Shown in pieces: positions 45,009 to 55,533 of a DNA stretch of 64,000 bases. The translations under genes and the position numbers were made by a program. Origin of the DNA: Hyphomonas adhaerens MHS-3. GTDB taxonomy: Bacteria; Pseudomonadota; Alphaproteobacteria; Caulobacterales; Hyphomonadaceae. How positions within the stretch are numbered: the stretch's first letter is position 1; each line of letters starts with the position of its first letter. The DNA is taken from contig NZ_ARYH01000001.1 of the NCBI RefSeq assembly GCF_000685235.1, forward strand, positions 1,364,001 through 1,428,000. The letters run 5' to 3'. The notes under the pieces are model-generated. The model worked only from the letters and a program-made list of their open reading frames with translations, searched no databases and had not been told where the DNA came from.

Positions 45009-46385
45009 ATGCCTCTCAGCCCCTCGATGTCTGACACACGCAATGTGATTGTCCTCATCATCGCCGTGATGATCCTGCAGGTCGCCGGCGGGTTGATCAG
45101 CGTGCTGACACCTCTCGGTCTTGAAGCGATGGGCACGCCGCCGGAGGCGATCGGCCTGATCGCCGCGCTGTATGCTGCCGGGTTCATGCTGGGCGCGTGG
45201 CTGGCCCCGCGCACGCTGGCCACCATCGGACATATCCGCCTGTTCGCCGCCGCGTCTGCGACCAACGCCGTCAGCGTGCTGTCGCTGTCGCTGGTGCATG
45301 ACGAGCTGTTCTGGGCACCGGTCCGGGTGATCATGGGCATGTCGCTGGCTTTCAGCTTCACCAGTATCGAAAGCTGGCTCGGCAGCGTGGTTCCGGAGAA
45401 GTCTCGCGGAAATGTGATGGGCATTTATCACACCGGGGCGAAGCTCTCCCTGATCATCGGTCCGTTCTTCGTGGCGGGCCTGTCACCGCTGGACACGCGG
45501 GCCTACACCTGGGCGGCGCTGTTCCTGTCGCTGGCCCTCGTGCCGGTCTGCCTGACACGCAAGGAACAGCCTGTCCTGCCCGAGCGCCGGTCGATGCCGC
45601 TGATGGCGCTGTACCAGCTGGCCCCGGCGGCTGTGCTTGGCGCGCTGATTGCCGGAATCGTGAACACGGGCACCCAGTCGCTGCTGCCGATCTATTTCGA
45701 GGGCTTCAAGATCGGGGGAGGGGGCACCGCCGCCGCCGCCATCGCCAGTGGCGCCGCATGGACCGGCGGGCTGCTGCTGCAATGGCCGGCCGGGCGCCTG
45801 TCCGACCGAATCGAACGCCGTCTCGTGATTGCCGGCCTGGGCGGCATGTCGGCCCTCGCGGCCCTGTTCATTGCAATTTTCGGGACCCGGCTGAGCGAGA
45901 TCTCTGTCATTATCGCGCTCGGTTTCTGGGGCGCCGGGGCGCTGTCCTTCTTCAGCCTGTGCGTGGCCCACGCGATCGACCGGACGCCCAAGGTTCTGAT
46001 CCCGCAGGTCATGTCAGGCCTGCTGTTTGTCTGGGCCGGCGGGTCGATCATCGGGCCGCTCCTGTCAGGCTTCGCCATGCGGGCGGATGGCGAGTTCGGC
46101 CTGTTCGGCCTGGCGGGCGTTCTGTTGATCGTGCTGACCATTGTGATGATCATGCGCGTGCGCTCCAAACCCGTCGCGATCGAGGACAAGCTGGCCGAAT
46201 GGAGCCCTGTGCTGCCGACCCCGCTGGCCAGTGTGAAGCTCGACCCGCGCATGTCGGACCGGGACGAGAATCCGGCAGAGGAAACCGCTGCGGAAGAGGC
46301 CCAGGAAGAGGCAACCGGAGACGCGACGGAAGAGGGACCGGATTCGCAGACGGATACTGAGGCTGCGCCTGAGTCCAAAGTTTAG
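45009..46385 (+). CDS. MFS transporter with acidic C-terminal tail
   Basis: The 458-residue transporter has twelve predicted helices (YcaD/UMF-like arrangement), with the segment FTSIESWLGSVVPEKSRGNVMGIYHT after helix 4 typical of this subgroup. The last 55 residues are a soluble, strongly acidic Glu/Asp/Ala-rich tail (ETAAEEAQEEATGDA), unlike most relatives. It follows the phosphatase by 5 bp and may move a product of it, which is an inference. The substrate is unknown. Confidence 0.85.
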   Translation: MPLSPSMSDTRNVIVLIIAVMILQVAGGLISVLTPLGLEAMGTPPEAIGLIAALYAAGFMLGAWLAPRTLATIGHIRLFAAASATNAVSVLSLSLVHDELFWAPVRVIMGMSLAFSFTSIESWLGSVVPEKSRGNVMGIYHTGAKLSLIIGPFFVAGLSPLDTRAYTWAALFLSLALVPVCLTRKEQPVLPERRSMPLMALYQLAPAAVLGALIAGIVNTGTQSLLPIYFEGFKIGGGGTAAAAIASGAAWTGGLLLQWPAGRLSDRIERRLVIAGLGGMSALAALFIAIFGTRLSEISVIIALGFWGAGALSFFSLCVAHAIDRTPKVLIPQVMSGLLFVWAGGSIIGPLLSGFAMRADGEFGLFGLAGVLLIVLTIVMIMRVRSKPVAIEDKLAEWSPVLPTPLASVKLDPRMSDRDENPAEETAAEEAQEEATGDATEEGPDSQTDTEAAPESKV

Positions 46386-46396
46386 TACCCAGCTGG

Positions 46397-46424
46397 TTGC
46401 AGCGGCAGTCAGGACTGTTATACA
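46397..46424 (+). promoter_or_regulatory. sigma-70-like promoter for sucCDAB
   Basis: TTGCAG (46397-46402) and TATACA (46419-46424) are separated by 16 bp, 64 bp upstream of sucC. It is the clearest promoter-like pair in the window. Confidence 0.5.
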
Positions 46425-46487
46425 GCCCCCCACCACGCTGGGCAGTGACCCTGCCGGGGCGGACCAGGCAAACAAGGCAAGAGCAGA

Positions 46488-47684
46488 ATGAACATCCACG
46501 AATACCAGGCCAAAGCCGTGCTGAAATCTTTCGGCGCGCCGGTCGCGGACGGCGTTCCCGTCCTGTCTCTGGACGATGTCCAGAAAGCTGTCGACTCACT
46601 TCCCGGACCGCTCTGGGTCGTTAAATCGCAGATCCACGCTGGCGGCCGCGGCAAAGGCAAATTCGTGGAAGCGGAAGCCGGCGAAAAAGGCGGTGTCCGC
46701 CTCGCGTTCAGCAAGGAAGACGTGATGACCTACGCCAAGCAGATGCTTGGCAACCACCTCGTCACCGCCCAGACCGGCGCAGACGGCAAGCAGGTCAACC
46801 GCCTCTACATCGAAGACGGCGCCGACATTGATCGCGAACTTTACCTCTCCATGCTGGTTGACCGCTCCACCTCGCGCGTCGCCTTCATGGTCTCCACCGA
46901 AGGCGGCATGGACATCGAACAGGTGGCCCACGATACGCCGGAGAAAATCCTTACCCTCAGCATCGACCCGGAAACCGGCGTGACCGATGCGGACATTGCC
47001 AAACTCAATGAAGCGCTGAAGCTGGAAGGCACGGCGGCTGAAGACGGCAAGACACTGTTCCCGATCCTCTACAAGGCATTCACCGAGAAGGACATGAGCC
47101 TCCTCGAAGTGAACCCGCTGATCGTGATGGAAAACGGCCACCTGCGCGTCCTCGACGCCAAGGTCTCCTTCGACGGCAACGCCCTGTTCCGTCACCCGGA
47201 CATCGTGGACCTCCGCGACAAGACCGAGGAAGACGAGAAGGAAATCGAGGCCTCCGAATGGGACCTCGCCTATATCGCCCTCGACGGCACCATCGGCTGC
47301 ATGGTCAACGGTGCGGGCCTCGCCATGGCGACGATGGACATCATCAAGCTGTATGGCGAAGAGCCGGCCAACTTCTGTGACGTCGGCGGCGGCGCCGGCA
47401 AGGAGAAAGTGGCAGCCGCCTTCAAGATCATCATGAAGGACCCGAACGTGAAGGGCATCCTCGTAAACATCTTCGGCGGCATCATGAAATGCGACGTGAT
47501 CGCCGAAGGCGTGATCGCAGCCGTGAAAGAAACCAATCTGGCGGTTCCGCTGGTCGTTCGCCTCGAAGGCACGAATGTCGACCTCGGCAAGAAAATCATC
47601 GCCGAGTCCGGCCTGAATGTCATTCCGGCCGATGACCTCGACGATGCCGCCCAGAAAATCGTGAACGCAGTTAAAGGCGCCTGA
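46488..47684 (+). CDS. sucC: succinyl-CoA synthetase beta subunit (ADP-forming)
   Basis: The 398-residue subunit binds nucleotide and CoA-succinyl phosphate and, with SucD, converts succinyl-CoA to succinate with substrate-level phosphorylation. The ATP-grasp domain starts [34 protein letters not shown] and the [11 protein letters not shown] loop with NIFGGI are present. Length is standard. It opens the sucCDAB operon, with 8 bp to sucD. Confidence 0.96.
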   Translation: MNIHEYQAKAVLKSFGAPVADGVPVLSLDDVQKAVDSLPGPLWVVKSQIHAGGRGKGKFVEAEAGEKGGVRLAFSKEDVMTYAKQMLGNHLVTAQTGADGKQVNRLYIEDGADIDRELYLSMLVDRSTSRVAFMVSTEGGMDIEQVAHDTPEKILTLSIDPETGVTDADIAKLNEALKLEGTAAEDGKTLFPILYKAFTEKDMSLLEVNPLIVMENGHLRVLDAKVSFDGNALFRHPDIVDLRDKTEEDEKEIEASEWDLAYIALDGTIGCMVNGAGLAMATMDIIKLYGEEPANFCDVGGGAGKEKVAAAFKIIMKDPNVKGILVNIFGGIMKCDVIAEGVIAAVKETNLAVPLVVRLEGTNVDLGKKIIAESGLNVIPADDLDDAAQKIVNAVKGA

Positions 47685-47692
47685 GACCAGAT

Positions 47693-48595
47693 ATGTCCAT
47701 TCTCATCGACAAGAACACCAAGGTCCTCACGCAGGGCATGACCGGCAACACCGGTTCGTTCCACACCAACCAGGCGCTGGCTTATTTCGGCACGCAAATG
47801 GTCGGCGGTATCCACCCGAAGAAGGGCGGCACCAACTGGACCGCCGATAACGGCCAGGAACTGCCGATCTTCGCATCGGTTGCCGAAGGCAAGGAAAAGA
47901 CCGGCGCAGACGCGTCCGTGGTCTATGTGCCGCCAGCCGGTGCTGCAGCCGCCATCGAAGAAGCCATCGACGCGGAAATCCCGCTGATCGTGTGCATCAC
48001 GGAAGGCGTTCCGGTGCTCGACATGGTGCGCGTGAAGGCGAAGCTGGAGAAATCCAAGTCGCGCCTGATCGGGCCGAACTGCCCGGGTCTCATCACCTCA
48101 AACGAGTGCAAGATCGGCATCATGCCGGGCTCCATCTTCAAGAAGGGCTCTGTCGGCGTCGTCTCGCGTTCGGGCACGCTGACCTATGAAGCCGTGTTCC
48201 AGACCACCCAGGTGGGCCTCGGACAGACATCCGCTGTCGGAATCGGCGGCGACCCGGTCAAAGGCACGGAATTTATCGACATCCTCGAAATGTTCCTTGC
48301 TGATGACGAAACCGAGTCCATCATCATGATCGGTGAGATCGGCGGCAGCGCGGAAGAAGAAGCCGCGCAGTTCCTGATCGACGAGGCCAAGAAAGGCCGC
48401 AAGAAGCCGATGGTTGGCTTTATTGCCGGCCGTACCGCGCCTCCGGGCCGGACGATGGGCCATGCTGGTGCCATCGTGTCGGGCGGCAAAGGCGATGCGG
48501 AGAGCAAGATTGCTGCAATGGAAGCAGCCGGCATCCGTGTCTCGCCGTCGCCGGCACGCCTTGGTACGACCATGGTCGAGGTACTTAAGGGCTAG
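47693..48595 (+). CDS. sucD: succinyl-CoA synthetase alpha subunit
   Basis: The 300-residue subunit carries the CoA-binding Rossmann domain ([24 protein letters not shown]) and the phosphohistidine in [17 protein letters not shown], with [17 protein letters not shown] partner segments. The NCPGL stretch is intact. It pairs with SucC to interconvert succinyl-CoA and succinate in the TCA cycle. A 159-bp spacer to sucA contains a small GC-rich hairpin but no terminator, so sucAB likely remain in the operon. Confidence 0.96.
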   Translation: MSILIDKNTKVLTQGMTGNTGSFHTNQALAYFGTQMVGGIHPKKGGTNWTADNGQELPIFASVAEGKEKTGADASVVYVPPAGAAAAIEEAIDAEIPLIVCITEGVPVLDMVRVKAKLEKSKSRLIGPNCPGLITSNECKIGIMPGSIFKKGSVGVVSRSGTLTYEAVFQTTQVGLGQTSAVGIGGDPVKGTEFIDILEMFLADDETESIIMIGEIGGSAEEEAAQFLIDEAKKGRKKPMVGFIAGRTAPPGRTMGHAGAIVSGGKGDAESKIAAMEAAGIRVSPSPARLGTTMVEVLKG

Positions 48596-48620
48596 AAGGC
48601 CCGGATACATTAGCCAGGAC

Positions 48621-48635
48621 GGCCCGTGGCGGGCC
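48621..48635 (+). other. GC-rich hairpin in the sucD-sucA spacer
   Basis: GGCCCG-TGG-CGGGCC forms a compact stem without a T run. It could mark a processing or stability element between sucCD and sucAB rather than a terminator. Confidence 0.35.
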
Positions 48636-48754
48636 AGCTCTTGGCGTGGCCAGGATCTGTCCCCGCCCAGGCCGTCCTCTCATATGCACCCGGTAGGTTC
48701 CGGGAAACCATTACGTTCCTAAATAGTGGGAACGGAAATGTCCCAGAGGACGGA

Positions 48755-51700
48755 ATGGACATGGCAGACGACGGCAGCCCGATGAATGATGCGCGCAGCA
48801 AAGGCAATGCGGCCTTGCTGGACACAGCCTTCCTGTATGGCGGCTCGGCCCAGTGGATCGAGCAGATGCAGGCGGCTTATGCGAAGAATCCCAACTCTGT
48901 CCCTGAGAGTTGGCGGGCCTTCTTCGCAGACATGGGCGATGATTCATCGAGCGCAGAGCGCAATGCCGAAGGCGCGACCTGGAAGCGCAGCGACTGGCCC
49001 CGCCCGGCGCTGGACGAACAGGTCGCTGCCTTTGACGGCAACTGGGCGCTGCTGGAACCGAAACTCGAGAAAAAGATCAAGGGCGCCCGCCCGGCAGCGT
49101 CCGACGAGGATGTGCACCGTGCGGTGAAGGATTCGATCCACGCGATCATGATGATCCGTGCCTACCGCATGCGGGGCCACCTCGCCGCCCAGCTCGACCC
49201 GTTGCGCCTCGACGCCCCCGGCAGCCAGCCGGAACTCGCGCCGGCCACCTATGGCTTCGGCGACGGGGACATGGACCGCAAGATCTTCATCGATGGCTAT
49301 CTCGGCCTCGACATGGCGACGGTTCCGGAAATGCTGGAGATCCTGCAGCGGACCTACTGCTCCACGATCGGCATCGAGTTCATGCATATCTCCGATCCGG
49401 AGGAAAAATCCTGGCTTCAGGAACGGATCGAAGGCCCGGACAAGGGCGTTGCGTTTACCGACCAGGGCAAGAAGGCGATCCTGGCCAAGCTAATCGAAGC
49501 GGAAACCTTCGAACGCTTCCTGCACAAGCGCTATCCGGGCACCAAGCGTTTCGGCCTCGATGGCGGGGAAGCCGCCGTGCCGGCGCTGGAACAGATCATC
49601 AAGCGCGGCGGCGCGCTGGGCGTGAAGGAAATCGTGGTCGGCATGCCGCACCGCGGACGCCTCAACATGCTGGCCGCCGTGATGGGCAAGCCCTACGAGC
49701 AGATCTTCCACGAATTCCAGGGTGGCAACACGCAGGGCGCCGACGCATTCGGCTCCGGCGACGTGAAATACCACCTCGGTGCCTCCTCCGACCGTGAGTT
49801 CGACGGCAACAAGGTGCACCTGTCGATGAACGCCAACCCGTCTCACCTCGAGGCGGTGGATCCGGTCGTGCTCGGCAAGTCCCGCTCCAAGCAGGAGATG
49901 AGCCACCGGGAAACCGGCACGCTGGACCGTTCGATCGTCCTGCCGCTGCTGCTGCATGGCGACGCCGCCTTTGCAGGGCAGGGGGTCGTGTCCGAATGTT
50001 TCGCCCTGTCAGGCCTTCAGGGCTACCGCACCGGCGGTACGATCCACTTCATCGTGAACAACCAGATCGGCTTCACCACCAGCCCGATGTATTCGCGGTC
50101 CTCTCCGTACCCGTCCGATGTGGCGCTGATGGTCCAGGCCCCGATCTTCCACGTCAATGGCGATGACCCCGAAGCGGTGACCTATGCCGCCAAGGTGGCG
50201 ACCGAGTACCGGCAGAAGTTCCACAAGGATGTCGTCATCGACATGTTCTGCTACCGGCGCTTCGGTCACAATGAGGGCGACGAGCCCATGTTCACCCAGC
50301 CGGTGATGTACAAGAAGATCAAGAACCACGTCTCGACGCGCGAAATCTACGCCAAGCGCCTCGTCGAAGAGGGTCTTCTGACGGCGGAGCAAGTCGAGCA
50401 GCAGGTGACGGATTTCGAAGTCTATCTCGATCGCGAGTTTGACGCCGGCAAGAATTTCAAGGCCAAGAAAGCCGACTGGCTGGACGGCGAATGGAAAGGC
50501 CTCGGCCTGCCGCATGACGACGAACGCCGCGGCAAGACCGGCGTCGCCAAGAAGCGGCTCCAGTCGATCGGCCAGTCCATCACGACGGTGCCGGAAGGCG
50601 TCGACATTCACCGCACGCTGGCCCGTGTCATCGACAACCGGTCCCAGACCATCTCGAAGGGGCAGGGGCTCGACTGGGCCACGGCCGAGCATCTCGCCTT
50701 TGCGACGCTGGTGGATGAAGGTTTCCCGGTGCGTCTCTCCGGCCAGGATTGCGGCCGCGGCACGTTCTCCCAGCGCCACAGCCACATTGTCGACCAGACA
50801 ACGGGCGAGAAGTACACGCCGCTCAACAATATCCGTGACGGCCAGGCCCAGTATGAAGTGATCGACTCGCTGCTCTCGGAAGAGGCGGTGCTCGGTTACG
50901 AATACGGCTACTCGCTGGCCGACCCGAACACGCTGACCATGTGGGAAGCCCAGTTCGGCGACTTCTCGAACGGGGCGCAGGTCTTCTTCGACCAGTTCAT
51001 CTCCTCGGCAGAGCGCAAATGGCTGCGGATGAGCGGCCTGACCGTCCTGCTTCCGCACGGCTATGAGGGACAGGGGCCGGAGCACTCCTCCGCACGCCTC
51101 GAACGCTTCCTGCAGATGTGCGCCGAAGACAATTGGCAGGTCTGCAACCTGACGACGCCGGCGAACTATTTCCATGCCCTGCGCCGCCAGATCCACCGCG
51201 ACTTCCGCAAGCCGCTGATCATCATGACGCCGAAATCGCTGCTGCGTCACAAGCTGGCGACGTCCTCGCTGGACGACATGAGCTCGAAGACGTCGTTCCA
51301 CCGCGTCCTCTGGGACGATGCGGAGACCGAAGGCCGCGAAGGCAAGGTCAAGCTGGTCAAAGACAACAAGGTGCGCCGCGTCGTGCTCTGCTCGGGCAAG
51401 GTCTATTACGACCTGTTCGAGAAGCGCGAGGAACTGGGCATCGACGATGTCTACCTGATGCGGATCGAGCAATTCTATCCGGTGCCGCGCAAATCCATGA
51501 TGAAGGAAATGTCCCGCTTCAAGCAGGCTGAATTCGTCTGGTGCCAGGAAGAACCGCGCAATATGGGCGGCTGGACCTTCATCCGCGACGAGATCGAATG
51601 GTGCGCTGCGCAGATTGGTGCAAAGATCCCGCGTCCGCGCTATGCTGGGCGCGCGCCTTCGGCAGCCACGGCAACCGGCCTTCTGTCGAAGCACAATGCA

Positions 51701-51769
51701 GAGCAGAACGCCCTCGTCACGACAGCCTTGTCACCCGATCCGGTCGATGACCGTATCGTTTCGCCCTGA
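48755..51769 (+). CDS. sucA: 2-oxoglutarate dehydrogenase E1 component
   Basis: The 1004-residue thiamine-diphosphate enzyme decarboxylates 2-oxoglutarate and transfers the succinyl group to SucB. Recognisable blocks are the [15 protein letters not shown]-terminus, [36 protein letters not shown], the [15 protein letters not shown]hDP/metal region and, near the C-terminus, [16 protein letters not shown] use the ATG at 48755, preceded by AGAGGA; the frame is open further upstream to 48626 but that part is the sucD spacer. It lies 35 bp ahead of sucB. Confidence 0.95.
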   Translation: MDMADDGSPMNDARSKGNAALLDTAFLYGGSAQWIEQMQAAYAKNPNSVPESWRAFFADMGDDSSSAERNAEGATWKRSDWPRPALDEQVAAFDGNWALLEPKLEKKIKGARPAASDEDVHRAVKDSIHAIMMIRAYRMRGHLAAQLDPLRLDAPGSQPELAPATYGFGDGDMDRKIFIDGYLGLDMATVPEMLEILQRTYCSTIGIEFMHISDPEEKSWLQERIEGPDKGVAFTDQGKKAILAKLIEAETFERFLHKRYPGTKRFGLDGGEAAVPALEQIIKRGGALGVKEIVVGMPHRGRLNMLAAVMGKPYEQIFHEFQGGNTQGADAFGSGDVKYHLGASSDREFDGNKVHLSMNANPSHLEAVDPVVLGKSRSKQEMSHRETGTLDRSIVLPLLLHGDAAFAGQGVVSECFALSGLQGYRTGGTIHFIVNNQIGFTTSPMYSRSSPYPSDVALMVQAPIFHVNGDDPEAVTYAAKVATEYRQKFHKDVVIDMFCYRRFGHNEGDEPMFTQPVMYKKIKNHVSTREIYAKRLVEEGLLTAEQVEQQVTDFEVYLDREFDAGKNFKAKKADWLDGEWKGLGLPHDDERRGKTGVAKKRLQSIGQSITTVPEGVDIHRTLARVIDNRSQTISKGQGLDWATAEHLAFATLVDEGFPVRLSGQDCGRGTFSQRHSHIVDQTTGEKYTPLNNIRDGQAQYEVIDSLLSEEAVLGYEYGYSLADPNTLTMWEAQFGDFSNGAQVFFDQFISSAERKWLRMSGLTVLLPHGYEGQGPEHSSARLERFLQMCAEDNWQVCNLTTPANYFHALRRQIHRDFRKPLIIMTPKSLLRHKLATSSLDDMSSKTSFHRVLWDDAETEGREGKVKLVKDNKVRRVVLCSGKVYYDLFEKREELGIDDVYLMRIEQFYPVPRKSMMKEMSRFKQAEFVWCQEEPRNMGGWTFIRDEIEWCAAQIGAKIPRPRYAGRAPSAATATGLLSKHNAEQNALVTTALSPDPVDDRIVSP

Positions 51770-51804
51770 CTTTCAGAAACATAATAACGCATACGGATCA
51801 TCTC

Positions 51805-53307
51805 ATGACCGACATTACAGTCCCTACGCTTGGCGAAAGCATCACAGAGGCCACGGTTGGCCAGTGGCTGAAAGCCAAGGGCGATACTGTGAAGAAAGAC
51901 GACGTGCTCGTTGAGCTCGAGACCGACAAGGTCTCCGTCGAAGTTTCCGCCACAGAAGACGGCGTGCTGGGCGAAATTCTCGCCGAGCCGGGCGACACGG
52001 TTGAAATCGGCGCGCTCCTGGGCCGTCTCGAAGGCGGGGCAGGCGGTGCGAAACCGGCCGCCGCTGCCGCGCCCGCGAAAAAGGAAGAAGAAAAGCCCGC
52101 CGCTGCGCCGGCAGCATCCGGTGGCGGCTCGACCGACATCGTGGTGCCGGTCATGGGCGAAAGCGTCGCCGAGGGCACGCTCTCCACCTTCCTCAAACAG
52201 CCGGGCGACGCGGTGAAGAAGGACGAGACCATTGCCGAGATCGAAACCGACAAGGTGGCCCTGGAAGTGCCGGCTCCGGCCGATGGCGTGATCGCCGAAT
52301 GGACCGTGTCCGAAGGCACGTCCGTGACGCCAGGCTCCGTGATCGGACGGGTCAGCGCATCCGGCGCAGGCGCGTCTTCCAAACCCGCCGCGGCGCCAGC
52401 GCCGAAGGCCGCTCCGGCGGCCGCCTCGGAGGAGCGTCCGGTCGCCCCGTCGGTCCGCCGTATCTCGGCAGAGGCCGGGGTCGATCCGCAGAATATTCCA
52501 GGCACCGGCCGTGACGGCCGCGCAACGAAGGCTGACGCCATGGCTTATGTGAATGCCCCCAAGGCTCCGGCCGCCGCACCGGCGCCGAGCGCCCCGCGCG
52601 AGACCGGTCCGCGGGAAGAGCGTGTGCGGATGACCCGCCTGCGCCAGACCATCGCCCGCCGCCTGAAAGAAGCCCAGGACACGGCGGCCATGCTGACGAC
52701 ATTCAACGATGTCGACATGGGCGCCATCATGGACCTGCGGAAGAAGCACCAGGAAAGCTTCGTCGCCAAGCACGGCATCAAGTTGGGCTTCATGAGCTTC
52801 TTCGTGAAAGCCTGTGTGAACGCGCTGAAGGAAGTTCCGGCGGTCAATGCCGAGATCGATGGCCAGGACATCATCTACAAGAACTTCTATGACATCGGCG
52901 TCGCAGTGGGGACCGAAAAGGGCCTCGTCGTGCCGGTCGTGCGCGACTCCGACGACCTGTCTCTCGCGGGTATCGAGAAGGCGATTGCCGAGCTCGGCCG
53001 CAAGGCCCGCGACGGCGAGCTGACCATCGGCGACATGCAGGGCGGCACGTTCACCATTTCGAACGGCGGCATCTATGGCTCGCTGATGTCGACGCCCATC
53101 CTCAACCCGCCGCAGTCCGGCGTGCTGGGCATGCACCGCATCGAACAGCGCCCGGTTGCCGTGAGTGGCGAGGTCAAGATCCGTCCCATGATGTATCTCG
53201 CGCTCTCCTATGACCACCGCATCGTCGACGGCAAGGAGGCGGTGACCTTCCTCGTCCGCGTCAAGGAAGCGCTGGAAGATCCGGAGCGCATGCTGCTGGA
53301 AGTCTGA
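51805..53307 (+). CDS. sucB: 2-oxoglutarate dehydrogenase E2 with two lipoyl domains
   Basis: The 500-residue dihydrolipoyl succinyltransferase has two lipoyl domains in tandem: the first with the lipoylated lysine in ETDKVSV (K42), the second in ETDKVAL (K150), joined by Ala/Pro linkers. A peripheral-subunit-binding domain follows (about 213-250) and then the catalytic domain, with the His/Asp pair in SYDHRIVDG near 470. E2o proteins of proteobacteria commonly carry a single lipoyl domain. E3 (lpd) is not in the window and must be encoded elsewhere. A terminator follows the gene. Confidence 0.93.
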   Translation: MTDITVPTLGESITEATVGQWLKAKGDTVKKDDVLVELETDKVSVEVSATEDGVLGEILAEPGDTVEIGALLGRLEGGAGGAKPAAAAAPAKKEEEKPAAAPAASGGGSTDIVVPVMGESVAEGTLSTFLKQPGDAVKKDETIAEIETDKVALEVPAPADGVIAEWTVSEGTSVTPGSVIGRVSASGAGASSKPAAAPAPKAAPAAASEERPVAPSVRRISAEAGVDPQNIPGTGRDGRATKADAMAYVNAPKAPAAAPAPSAPRETGPREERVRMTRLRQTIARRLKEAQDTAAMLTTFNDVDMGAIMDLRKKHQESFVAKHGIKLGFMSFFVKACVNALKEVPAVNAEIDGQDIIYKNFYDIGVAVGTEKGLVVPVVRDSDDLSLAGIEKAIAELGRKARDGELTIGDMQGGTFTISNGGIYGSLMSTPILNPPQSGVLGMHRIEQRPVAVSGEVKIRPMMYLALSYDHRIVDGKEAVTFLVRVKEALEDPERMLLEV

Positions 53308-53329
53308 TCCATCCGGCACAGATGATTTC

Positions 53330-53360
53330 AAAAAGCCCTCCCGCGCCGGGAGGGCTTTTT
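53330..53360 (+). terminator. Rho-independent terminator after sucB
   Basis: A 14-bp stem AAAAAGCCCTCCCG (53330-53343) pairs with its complement at 53347-53360, with loop CGC and a T run. It ends the sucCDAB operon 23 bp after the sucB stop. Confidence 0.92.
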
Positions 53361-53470
53361 CATTATCAGGCCGTCTTCACGATAGGTTGAGCGGGCCTCT
53401 TTGCGCGAGCCCTTGCATTGCGCGCCGCGCGCCACAGCTTAAGCTGAACCAAAACGCAGGAAGGAACGCC

Positions 53471-54346
53471 ATGACCGATCCCACTTACACCCCGCCGAAA
53501 GTCTGGACCTGGGACAAAGAGAGCGGCGGCCGCTTCGCCAGCATCAACCGGCCCATTGCCGGGCCGACGCATGACAAGGAGCTGCCGGTCGGCAAGCATC
53601 CCTTCCAGCTCTACTCCCTCGGTACGCCGAATGGGGTGAAGGTGACGATCATGTTCGAGGAGCTGCTCGCCGCCGGGCACAAGGATGCCGAATATGATGC
53701 CTGGCTGATCAATATCGGGGAAGGGGACCAGTTCGGCTCCGGATTCGTCGATATCAATCCGAACTCCAAGATCCCGGCACTGATGGACCATTCCACCAAT
53801 CCGCCGACCCGTCTGTTCGAATCCGGATCGATGCTGCTGTATCTCGCCGAGAAGTTCGGCGCTTTCCTGCCGACGGATCATTACAAGCGGACCGAAGCGA
53901 TCAACTGGCTGATGTGGCAGATGGCCTCCGCGCCCTTCCTTGGTGGCGGATTCGGCCATTTCTACGCCTATGCGCCGGAGAAATACGAATACCCGATCAA
54001 CCGCTATGCGATGGAAGTGAAGCGCCAGCTGGACGTGCTGGACCGCCGCCTCAAGGACAATGAATACCTTGCCGGTGACGAATACTCGATTGCCGACATG
54101 GCTGTCTGGCCCTGGTATGGTGCCCTCGTGACCGGCGCGGTTTATGATGCGGGCGAGTTCCTGCAGGTGCAGGACTATACGAACGTCATCCGCTGGATGA
54201 AGCAGGTCGGCGCCCGGCCGGCCGTTAGACGCGGCCAGATGGTCAACCGCACTTTCGGCAAGCCGGAATCCCAGCTGCGCGAGCGCCATGACGCCAGCGA
54301 CTTCGACACGAAGACGCAGGACAAACTGGAAGCAGAAAGCAACTGA
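53471..54346 (+). CDS. yghU: YghU-type glutathione-dependent disulfide-bond oxidoreductase
   Basis: The 291-residue protein is a Nu-class GST (YghU/YfcG type) with disulfide reductase and organic-peroxide activity using two glutathiones. Family-specific segments are HPFQLYSLGTPNGVKVTIMFEELLA, FVDINPNSKIPALMD, LFESGSMLLYLAEKFG and MADMAVWPWYG-like ADMAVWPWYG in the helical domain. I use the ATG at 53471, after an AGGAAGGAAC site; the longer frame includes the terminator region. It is monocistronic. Confidence 0.92.
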   Translation: MTDPTYTPPKVWTWDKESGGRFASINRPIAGPTHDKELPVGKHPFQLYSLGTPNGVKVTIMFEELLAAGHKDAEYDAWLINIGEGDQFGSGFVDINPNSKIPALMDHSTNPPTRLFESGSMLLYLAEKFGAFLPTDHYKRTEAINWLMWQMASAPFLGGGFGHFYAYAPEKYEYPINRYAMEVKRQLDVLDRRLKDNEYLAGDEYSIADMAVWPWYGALVTGAVYDAGEFLQVQDYTNVIRWMKQVGARPAVRRGQMVNRTFGKPESQLRERHDASDFDTKTQDKLEAESN

Positions 54347-54454
54347 CGGGTGCCGCGAGGCAAATCACAGTGACGGACTGCGGCTTCTCAGCGCCTTTGC
54401 TTGCGGGCAGCGCAAAGCCCATATAGGGCAGGGCGATCACACCTGAGAGGCCGC

Positions 54455-54799
54455 ATGACGACCTATAAATCAGACCCCCGCCGCCACACGGCGGAAACCG
54501 CAGAAACGATGACGGACGTCCGTTATGAGGTCGACCGGATTGACCGGCTGCTGGTGGAAATCCTGGCCGAGCGCCAGTCCTTCATGGACGCTGCCGCCCG
54601 CATCAAGGGTGACCGCAACATTGTGCATGACCGGGCGCGAATCGAGGATGTTGTGGCAAAGGTGAAGGCAGCCTGCGAGGCGGCCGGCCTGTCTCCGGCC
54701 ATTGCAGAGCCTGTCTGGCGGACCCTGATCGACCGCTGCATCGCCTATGAATTCGAAAGCTACGACGCTTTGAGGGCGCCTTTTCCGGCCAGTTCGTGA
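54455..54799 (+). CDS. chorismate mutase, AroQ class
   Basis: The 114-residue all-helical enzyme converts chorismate to prephenate for Phe/Tyr synthesis. The AroQ signature EVDRIDRLLVEILAERQSFMDAAARIKG with its Arg and Lys residues, and the later RIEDVVAKVKAACEAAG and EPVWRTLIDRCIAYE helices are visible. A GAGAGG site precedes the ATG at 54455. The last 40 bp overlap the end of the Hpt gene on the other strand, so both stop codons sit inside each other. Confidence 0.9.
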   Translation: MTTYKSDPRRHTAETAETMTDVRYEVDRIDRLLVEILAERQSFMDAAARIKGDRNIVHDRARIEDVVAKVKAACEAAGLSPAIAEPVWRTLIDRCIAYEFESYDALRAPFPASS

Positions 54800-55140
54800 G
54801 AGGCTTTCGCCACTTCTTCCATCGTTTCCGTCAGGCAATCGCGCACATCGCCCAGCAGAACGGCGGCGGCGGTAATGCTGGGCGGGGTCTCGGAACGGCC
54901 GGCTTTTTCGGCCAGTTCACAACACCTGGCGAGCCGCAGCGCGCCGAGTGAGAGGCAGGCGCCTTTCAGCGTATGGGCCGCATCGGCCCATTGCTTCGGA
55001 TCGGCCTTCGGATCCATCAGGCGCATCCAGAGCCCTGTTTGTTCGCGGAAAATATCGATCACTTCGAGCGCGAGGCTCCTGTCGCCACCGGTCATGGCAT
55101 TGAGATGGTCACGGTCGAGCAGGGCAAGTGTGGAAGACAT
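54760..55140 (-). CDS. stand-alone Hpt domain phosphotransfer protein
   Basis: The 126-residue protein is a histidine-containing phosphotransfer module. The phospho-acceptor His56 lies in AAHTLKGA, followed by SLGALRLA and the helical tail. Hpt proteins shuttle phosphoryl groups between receivers of hybrid kinases and response regulators. The ATG at 55140 was chosen as the family start; the longer frame has no ribosome site. No kinase or regulator is beside it, so its partners are unknown. It overlaps the chorismate mutase 3' end by 40 bp. Confidence 0.85.
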   Translation of the reverse strand: MSSTLALLDRDHLNAMTGGDRSLALEVIDIFREQTGLWMRLMDPKADPKQWADAAHTLKGACLSLGALRLARCCELAEKAGRSETPPSITAAAVLLGDVRDCLTETMEEVAKASHELAGKGALKAS

Positions 55141-55316
55141 TTTCTGGAATCTCCGGCAATTGCAGAAATTATTGCACATCCGCTTTGTGACGAGGTTAAT
55201 GCGCAAAAAACCGTTACCATTAAGGGTTTGTCGGAGAATGGATTCCGCGATATACACCCCGGAAACGGGGCAAAATTGCTTCTGATCCGAACATTTCTGA
55301 CCTCATGGGGGCCGCA

Positions 55317-55460
55317 ATGACGTTCATCGTCGTAATCCGAAATCTGGTCATTGCCGGCGTGCTGGCCTGGCTTGGCATCGAATATGCGCCGGATGACAAT
55401 TCGGATAAGTCGGTGTCTGGCCCTGAAAGCGCCTTGATTCCCGGAAATCCTTTTAACTAA
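55317..55460 (+). CDS. 47-residue membrane peptide of unknown function
   Basis: This short frame encodes 47 residues with one hydrophobic segment (about residues 2-20, MTFIVVIRNLVIAGVLAWLG) and a polar tail containing YAPDDNSD. A GGGGG stretch lies 6 bp before the ATG. It has coding-like codon use and sits between the Hpt gene and the TipN-like gene, 177 bp upstream of the Hpt start on the other strand. It was found by reading; no family is recognised and a chance frame cannot be excluded. Confidence 0.4.
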   Translation: MTFIVVIRNLVIAGVLAWLGIEYAPDDNSDKSVSGPESALIPGNPFN

Positions 55461-55533
55461 CGTTCTGGCACGGCCCGCTGCTGTTAAGCATTCTGGTCTC
55501 GCGCCAGAAGCTATGACGCGGTATAAGGGTGGT

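Noticed and set aside
50009..51694. 561-codon minus-strand frame opposite sucA
   Set aside because: Shadow of sucA; composition and lack of any domain speak against a gene.
55190..55230. CtrA-like TTAA sites near the Hpt gene
   Set aside because: The two TTAA halves do not have the TTAA-N7-TTAA spacing of a CtrA box.
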